From Anaerolineales bacterium (GTDB taxonomy: Bacteria; Chloroflexota; Anaerolineae; 4572-78; J111): a DNA stretch of 64,000 nt. Below are positions 59,423-64,000 of this stretch, piece by piece. Positions within the stretch are counted from its first letter, which is position 1. The number at the start of each line of letters is the position of its first letter. The stretch spans positions 192,972-256,971 of the forward strand of contig JACKAT010000004.1 in NCBI GenBank assembly GCA_020634935.1, read 5' to 3'. Under the pieces are notes generated by a model that was given only the letters and a program-made list of their open reading frames with translations, had not been told where the DNA came from and did no database searches. The position numbers were made by a program, and so were the translations under genes.

Positions 59423-60169
59423 TTAAAAGAAGTAATATCGCCATATTTCATCACCCCAAACCAGCATAATCCAACCGGTTATCGTTAAAAACGGACCATA
59501 CGGGATAAACGTTTTCATCGTTACCCGCCCGGAAACCAGGAGCAAAAATGCAACTATTCCACCCAGAAAAACACCAAATATCAAACTCAAAATGATATTT
59601 GGAAACCCCATCATAAAACCCAAAAATGTCGAGAGCGTCACATCCCCTTCACCTAAACCGCCTCTGGACAGCAGCGCCGCGATGTAAACAACAATAAAAG
59701 CCGTAATGCCCCCTACCAAAGCCGCACGCCAGGTTAACCCTGGAGTAACAAAGGAGGCGAAAATAGCCAGCAGGATAGACGGCAGAATGATCACGTTAAA
59801 AATAAGACGATGTTCTAGATCGGTGACGGTCACTAAGATAAGAATAATGGTGTATAGGGTAACAATGCCCAAATAGAGCGACCACCCATAAAACCACCAT
59901 AAGAAAGCGAACAAAATCGGTGTGACCAATTCCACCATCACCGAACGGATCATTCTGGGCTGAGGCGTACCACACTGCACACACTCGCGCCAGCCACCCC
60001 ACCAGGTCAGTAAACTGCTCCACTGTTTTATGGGTCGTTTGGCCCCACATTGGGCGCATTTGGGCCACTGCAACAGTGTCTGCCGGGTTGGGAGAATATC
60101 GGCTGCATGGTTTATCGCGACGCCAGCTAACCAGCCACAAAGGATGAAGAGGAAGGCTAAAGTAATCAA
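59423..60169 (-). CDS. Prepilin peptidase (A24 family)
   Basis: 248 residues, about seven membrane helices. The two catalytic Asp residues are D117 in VTVTDLEHRLIF and D176 in GLGEGDVTL. Two CxxC pairs (C38/C41 and C63/C66) in the N-terminal loop match the zinc-binding type that also N-methylates prepilins. It would process type IV pilin or pseudopilin leaders at the inner membrane. The TTG start overlaps the upstream gene's TGA (TTGA), so translation is coupled to the YfhO-like gene. No pilin genes are in this window. Confidence 0.92.
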   Translation of the reverse strand: MITLAFLFILCGWLAGVAINHAADILPTRQTLLQWPKCAQCGAKRPIKQWSSLLTWWGGWRECVQCGTPQPRMIRSVMVELVTPILFAFLWWFYGWSLYLGIVTLYTIILILVTVTDLEHRLIFNVIILPSILLAIFASFVTPGLTWRAALVGGITAFIVVYIAALLSRGGLGEGDVTLSTFLGFMMGFPNIILSLIFGVFLGGIVAFLLLVSGRVTMKTFIPYGPFLTITGWIMLVWGDEIWRYYFF

Positions 60170-62670
60170 GGGTTTTTCCGGTTATTAATAGATTTCGAGT
60201 TCAGGTAAGACGTATGGTTTTCAGATTGTCTGGCTAGACGAATCATGGCAACTCCCATTATGAAACAGGCCACGATACTTGTCCATAGGCCAAAGGTAAA
60301 GGTCTGAGGGTAATAAGCCATGTCTATTGTATGGGAACCCGCTGCGACAGCTACCGCTCTAAAAACCAGATTAGCCGGCCAAATGAGTACCGGCTGACCA
60401 TCAACAGCCGCGTGCCAACCCGGATAAATCGTGTCGGTTAAAACGACGAAACCCGCGGCCGGCGCATCGATCTCGATCTGGATGCGACCGGCTGTTTCCG
60501 CTACCACCCTGGCCGGAACCAGTTGAGCTGTGGGACTCCGGCTATCGGGAATGGTAGCATTTTCTAATTTAATGATAACCACTTCTCGATGGGGATCAAA
60601 TCCAGGTTTAGATATTTCAGCGACAGCGGCCTGATCGTCATCGACATAAGTGGCTTGGGCCACAAAATAAGCCCGTGGCAGCGGTTCAGGCACAGCTTGA
60701 GTGACAACCGCCCCACTTTCGGTTATAATCGGCCAGCCTGAAATAGGGGCGTCGCCGATGATGGTTTCCACATTCATCAACGCCAGGAGCCGCGCCCGGT
60801 CTTGTGGCGGGCTCTTTTCAACCAGGTTCATCAGGGTTTGCCAACGGCCGATCACCAACGGATCATTATTACCAGTTGCGGGCAGCTTAGCGTACACGCC
60901 AAAGTTTGGAATTAATGTCTCCTTCAATTGCTGCATATAGGTCGGGTCGGTGGGACCAAAAGCTTTGAATCGAAAATAGTGATCAAACCTGGCCCGATAG
61001 GCAAACTGCTCATCGACAAAAAATCGATAGGGTTGGGCCTTTAGCGGCGCGGCGCTGGCGATGGGGGTGCTGTACACCGAGGAAGAGGTCAAGGGGATTA
61101 AAGGCCAGGCCGCCAGCAACAAATCGACCGTTACAAAAAGCACAACTGCGCTTTGCCACCATTTTTCTTTCGATGAGGCGGGTAAAGGCTTAAGCAGCAG
61201 CAGAATTACTGCGCTAATTAAAATAACGCCCAGGTTGCGCGTCGCTACTAAAAAGGTTAGCTCTCGTCCGGCCAACCATATCTGACCGAGCACCCCGGCC
61301 AGGATCAGCGCGACACAGGCGGCTAGAAAGCGCCGCCAATGAGGCCGGTTGCGAGGCGTTGCTTCGAATAACTGAGCGCCGATGCCAGCCATAACCGCAA
61401 TAGCTGTGGTGTACCAAATGAGCAGTCGAGCCGGAGCCTGAAAAAAACTAAAGCCGGGAATAATCTCGAAGATCCCCAAATATATCGGCGTATTCCAACC
61501 CATCGCTAAAATTAAACTGACCAACCCGACAACTGCATAAAATGGCACTACGCTCAATGTCGCTTCAGGCAAACTTGTAGAAATTTCCGGGTCCAGCGAT
61601 TGAGCCGGTTGCCGCCTCCCTTTGAAATAATACCAGATAGCTGTTAGAGCCAGAATAAAAGGTAAAATCCCCTGGTAAGCGTGATCTTCCCAATAAGTGG
61701 CATACCCCCAATAGTTACCTTGAGCCGGGTTACCGAAAAAATCAGGCGCAACCAGTGTGATCAACCGCCAGGGCCACATCGAGTAGGTCAAGGCAAACGT
61801 ATACTCGGCGCCCTCACGACGAGGTGAAACGGACAGAAACTCGGCCGTTGGCAGAATTTGAACGGCGCACAATAACAGCGCCAGCGCAACGGCCAGCCCC
61901 AGATAGCCCGCGGCTTGCAGTACAACCATAAAGCGTGGGGCGCGGGACACAGCCGGTGGTGAAACCCAGCTATTAGAAGACAGAAGCCCATTCTGATGTC
62001 GAGGGTTAAGCCCATAGGTCTGGCGACCTGACGGCCAACTCCTAAACATAATATAGCTGCCTACAAGCCATAAGCTATAAAACCATAACTGGGCATGACC
62101 GGCTAACAGTTGCAGCGCCAGCGTAACAGCCAGCCATAAAGCATCGACGAGACGGCGTCGGACGGCCAGTCTATCACCAAGTAATAGTAGAAGGGGCAGC
62201 CAGGCTGCGGCGTGAATCATCACGATAAACTGAGTCCGCCCTACAATGTAACCACTGAACATATAGGCCAGGGCGGCGATGGTGGCCGCAAAGCCGGTCA
62301 ATTTCAACTGCCGGCCATACCCATACATATTCAATCCGGCCAGACTGAGATGAAGTATAATCGACAGCGTCAGAGCATGGGCAGTTGGTATAGGTAAAAG
62401 AATAAGGTTGAGGGGATAAAACACCGCGCTTTGCAAATTGGCCAACAGCGGCGTTCCATTACCGAGCAGTGGGTTCCACAGCGGCCACTGTCCTTGAAGC
62501 AAACTTCTTTTAACCAGTTCCCACCACGGCCAAAATTGAAGCATCAAAGTTCCCCAATAAAGGACCTGGCCGAAGACAAGCCATCGCCAGAAAAGAATGA
62601 GCGGTAAAATAATGAACAGAGCCGGTGGTAGTAGCCGCGAAGCTTTCAAGTTACGCATTTTGACAAACAT
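60166..62670 (-). CDS. Large YfhO-like membrane protein
   Basis: 834 residues with about 12 or more transmembrane helices in the first 560 residues, then an extracellular beta-rich domain (about 570-800; PLPRAYFVAQATYVDDDQAA, FVVLTDTIYPGWHAAVDGQP) and a final membrane helix. The pattern fits the YfhO family, proposed to glycosylate lipoteichoic acid or similar polymers at the outer face of the membrane. Motifs include SPRREGAEYTFALTYSMWPW and DFFGNPAQGNYWGYA. It is first in a cluster with prepilin peptidase and the acylphosphatase-like gene. No good Shine-Dalgarno sequence is seen. Confidence 0.85.
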   Translation of the reverse strand: MFVKMRNLKASRLLPPALFIILPLILFWRWLVFGQVLYWGTLMLQFWPWWELVKRSLLQGQWPLWNPLLGNGTPLLANLQSAVFYPLNLILLPIPTAHALTLSIILHLSLAGLNMYGYGRQLKLTGFAATIAALAYMFSGYIVGRTQFIVMIHAAAWLPLLLLLGDRLAVRRRLVDALWLAVTLALQLLAGHAQLWFYSLWLVGSYIMFRSWPSGRQTYGLNPRHQNGLLSSNSWVSPPAVSRAPRFMVVLQAAGYLGLAVALALLLCAVQILPTAEFLSVSPRREGAEYTFALTYSMWPWRLITLVAPDFFGNPAQGNYWGYATYWEDHAYQGILPFILALTAIWYYFKGRRQPAQSLDPEISTSLPEATLSVVPFYAVVGLVSLILAMGWNTPIYLGIFEIIPGFSFFQAPARLLIWYTTAIAVMAGIGAQLFEATPRNRPHWRRFLAACVALILAGVLGQIWLAGRELTFLVATRNLGVILISAVILLLLKPLPASSKEKWWQSAVVLFVTVDLLLAAWPLIPLTSSSVYSTPIASAAPLKAQPYRFFVDEQFAYRARFDHYFRFKAFGPTDPTYMQQLKETLIPNFGVYAKLPATGNNDPLVIGRWQTLMNLVEKSPPQDRARLLALMNVETIIGDAPISGWPIITESGAVVTQAVPEPLPRAYFVAQATYVDDDQAAVAEISKPGFDPHREVVIIKLENATIPDSRSPTAQLVPARVVAETAGRIQIEIDAPAAGFVVLTDTIYPGWHAAVDGQPVLIWPANLVFRAVAVAAGSHTIDMAYYPQTFTFGLWTSIVACFIMGVAMIRLARQSENHTSYLNSKSINNRKNP

Positions 62671-62708
62671 CTATAGAGGCTTAGAATCCAGACTGATGAG
62701 CGGCGGGG

Positions 62709-62870
62709 CGGTTGAATAATCGAATGGATTGATGGTTGGTTGGTTGGTTGGTTTGATAATAGGTTGAGTGAAAGGCTAGTTGGATAGTTGTTAGATCGGT
62801 GGATGGGTGGTTTAATAATAGTTCAGTTAGATGATTAGATGGTTGGTTGGTTGATAGTTGGTTGGATAGT
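62709..62870. repeat. GGTTGGTTGG micro-repeat patch
   Basis: Degenerate direct units such as GATGGTTGGTTGG, AGTTGGATAG and AGATGGTTGG run through the interval between divergent genes. Unlike other patches it has no complementary arm. It ends 8 bp before the start codon at 62878. Confidence 0.75.
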
Positions 62871-62877
62871 ACGGATA

Positions 62878-63678
62878 ATGCTGACATACGAACGAATTAG
62901 CGGCGTTGTTAGCCTGACATTGATCGGGTTGGCGCTGTATTTTGTACTCAATTTTCCTGCACAAGTCACATCGATTATGCTGCTCGGGTCGCCGCTTACC
63001 GTTGTTTCACCCCAGCGGTGGTTAATGGTGATCCTATTAGGAGCATTGGCAATGGCCGGAGCCGATACGGTTATTCGGACGCACCCATTGCTGTCGTCTC
63101 GCAAATTAGGGTACCTGGCCACCTTTTGGGTCCTACCTGGCCTGCTAGTCATTCTGGCGACCCAAACGTTAGGGCTAGCCCCTTCGCCGCTGACCTGGGC
63201 CGGCGGGCTGATTGGAGTGGGCTTGCTGCTGTGGCTGACGCTTCTGACAGAATTCCGGCAAGTTGCGCCGGAAAATAGTTCACTTTGGAATCGATTATGG
63301 CAGCAATTTATCGGTTACGCTATTGCGCTGCTCTTCTTTATCGTTATTTATCAAAGCCGCAGCCGGAGCTTGATTAGCGCCACCAGTGTTACCCTTGTCG
63401 GCGGAATGATTGCGCTGGCCCTGCTGCGTTACACTCCCCAGCAAATCTCGAAAACCTGGCTTTTTGCTATCATTATCGGTCTGAGCCTGGGGCAGGTGAC
63501 CTGGGCGTTAAACTACTGGCGAATTGGAGCCCTTAACGCCGGTCTATTGGTATTTCTACTATTCTACGTTTTAATCGGCACGGCCCAGCAGCAACTTTTG
63601 GGAACTCTTACTCGTCGCACTCTGGCTGAGTTTGGAGCCATTGCTGCCATCGCTCTGGCTGTTATTCTAAATTTGTAA
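62878..63678 (+). CDS. Polytopic membrane protein of unknown function
   Basis: 266 residues from the ATG at 62878 (MLTYERISGVVSLTLI); an upstream start would lie within the micro-repeats and is not preferred. About eight membrane helices are visible, with few polar residues (TQTLGLAPSPLTWAGGLIGV, FAIIIGLSLGQVTWAL). No motif or family is recognised. It may act with the YfhO-like protein across the divergent interval, but nothing specific supports this. The ribosome-binding site is weak. Confidence 0.8.
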   Translation: MLTYERISGVVSLTLIGLALYFVLNFPAQVTSIMLLGSPLTVVSPQRWLMVILLGALAMAGADTVIRTHPLLSSRKLGYLATFWVLPGLLVILATQTLGLAPSPLTWAGGLIGVGLLLWLTLLTEFRQVAPENSSLWNRLWQQFIGYAIALLFFIVIYQSRSRSLISATSVTLVGGMIALALLRYTPQQISKTWLFAIIIGLSLGQVTWALNYWRIGALNAGLLVFLLFYVLIGTAQQQLLGTLTRRTLAEFGAIAAIALAVILNL

Positions 63679-63680
63679 CT

Positions 63681-63835
63681 CCCCAGATAGAGTTATAAGA
63701 GTTCAGGGAACTCATAGGGTTTAGTGAGTTTTGTGAAAGAGTGGGCGTATTTCGCTCAACAGTAAGACCGCGACTTATAAAAAACTCCTGAACGCCACTA
63801 ACGCTCAAACTCGATAAACTCTATTATACCATTTC
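63681..63835. repeat. AGAGTT/AACTC micro-repeat patch
   Basis: Units of AGAGTTATAAGAGTTCAGGG and GTTTAGTGAGTTTTGTG (63695-63740) face AAAAACTCCTGAACG and AACTCGATAAACTCTATT (63778-63825), giving weak inverted complementarity just after the membrane protein gene. Nothing coding is present. Confidence 0.6.
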
Positions 63836-63907
63836 AAGTAAAATTGGAGTAGAGGCAGTGGTCCGTCCGAGATGTTACCTTCCCCTATTTTACTTCAGCT
63901 AGAACTG

Positions 63908-63946
63908 TTGACAATGCTATACCTTCACGCTACACTTGATAAGTGT
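63908..63946 (+). promoter_or_regulatory. Promoter with a palindromic operator
   Basis: TTGACA (63908-63913), 17-bp spacer, TACACT (63931-63936). ACACTT-GAT-AAGTGT (63932-63946) is a perfect inverted repeat overlapping the -10 box, a good place for a repressor. It precedes the partial gene at 63975. Confidence 0.75.
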
Positions 63947-63974
63947 CCGTTACCATCCGGCCTGAGGTAAAGTA

Positions 63975-64000
63975 ATGATCGAAGCCGTTAATTTAACTAA
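63975..64000 (+). CDS. Start of a gene, possibly an ABC transporter ATPase (partial)
   Basis: Only 26 nt are in the window: an ATG with GAGG upstream encoding MIEAVNLT. This opening is typical of ABC-type ATP-binding subunits (MIEAVNLTKRF-type), but eight residues cannot prove it. It is the gene served by the promoter at 63908. Confidence 0.45.

Noticed and set aside
1..64000. tRNA, rRNA and CRISPR arrays
   Set aside because: No cloverleaf with a GTTCGAATCC-type arm, no rRNA signature and no regularly spaced direct repeats with unique spacers were seen by eye; the 41-bp arrays have no spacers.

Overview
The window looks like a chromosomal segment of an uncultivated member of the Chloroflexota, probably Anaerolineae-like. 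This is an inference from gene content: secreted and lipoproteins with Pro/Thr-rich linkers, a FhaA/FhaB-type pair, CHAD and pentapeptide proteins, folate-dependent TrmFO, a hemE-hemH-hemY run, and many short intergenic repeats. No rRNA, tRNA, CRISPR array, phage gene or complete insertion sequence was found.

Left part (1-16000): a truncated gene, a vapBC toxin-antitoxin pair with its operator, and a repeat-rich gene-poor stretch (1151-2355). Then come a TGS-domain nucleoside kinase, two M42 aminopeptidases, two FHA proteins and, divergently, TrmFO. A nested repeat island (10577-11006) precedes a soluble histidine kinase coupled to an aminotransferase, a SpoU rRNA methyltransferase and HisC.

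Middle part (16000-36400): a 703-residue pentapeptide-repeat protein; a four-gene operon (LysM/M23 peptidase, HAD phosphatase, small membrane protein, 'quinate dehydrogenase-like' protein); and a two-gene operon of unknown function behind a leader with a terminator-like hairpin. Next are an ABC exporter, MazG, a lipoprotein, an S1 RNA-binding protein, a CHAD protein and the three parts of a biotin-dependent acyl-CoA carboxylase.

Right part (36400-64000): a strongly structured non-coding segment (about 36470-36796) ahead of a GAF histidine kinase and an O-antigen-ligase-like protein; a cohesin-plus-dockerin secreted protein; a fused selenium-type molybdenum hydroxylase; two secreted proteins sharing an unnamed module; and a third FHA protein with repeated DGT motifs. 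These are followed by haem biosynthesis (hemE, hemH, hemY), trigger factor-ClpP-ClpX, a fumarylacetoacetase-fold hydrolase, a divergent acylphosphatase, a prepilin peptidase and large membrane proteins.

The strongest candidates for something undescribed are the structured RNA near 36.5 kb, the leader and operon at 22-24.3 kb, and three layers of small repeats: a three-copy 133-bp element, a two-copy 139/150-bp element, and gene-end micro-repeat hairpins that supply stop codons.
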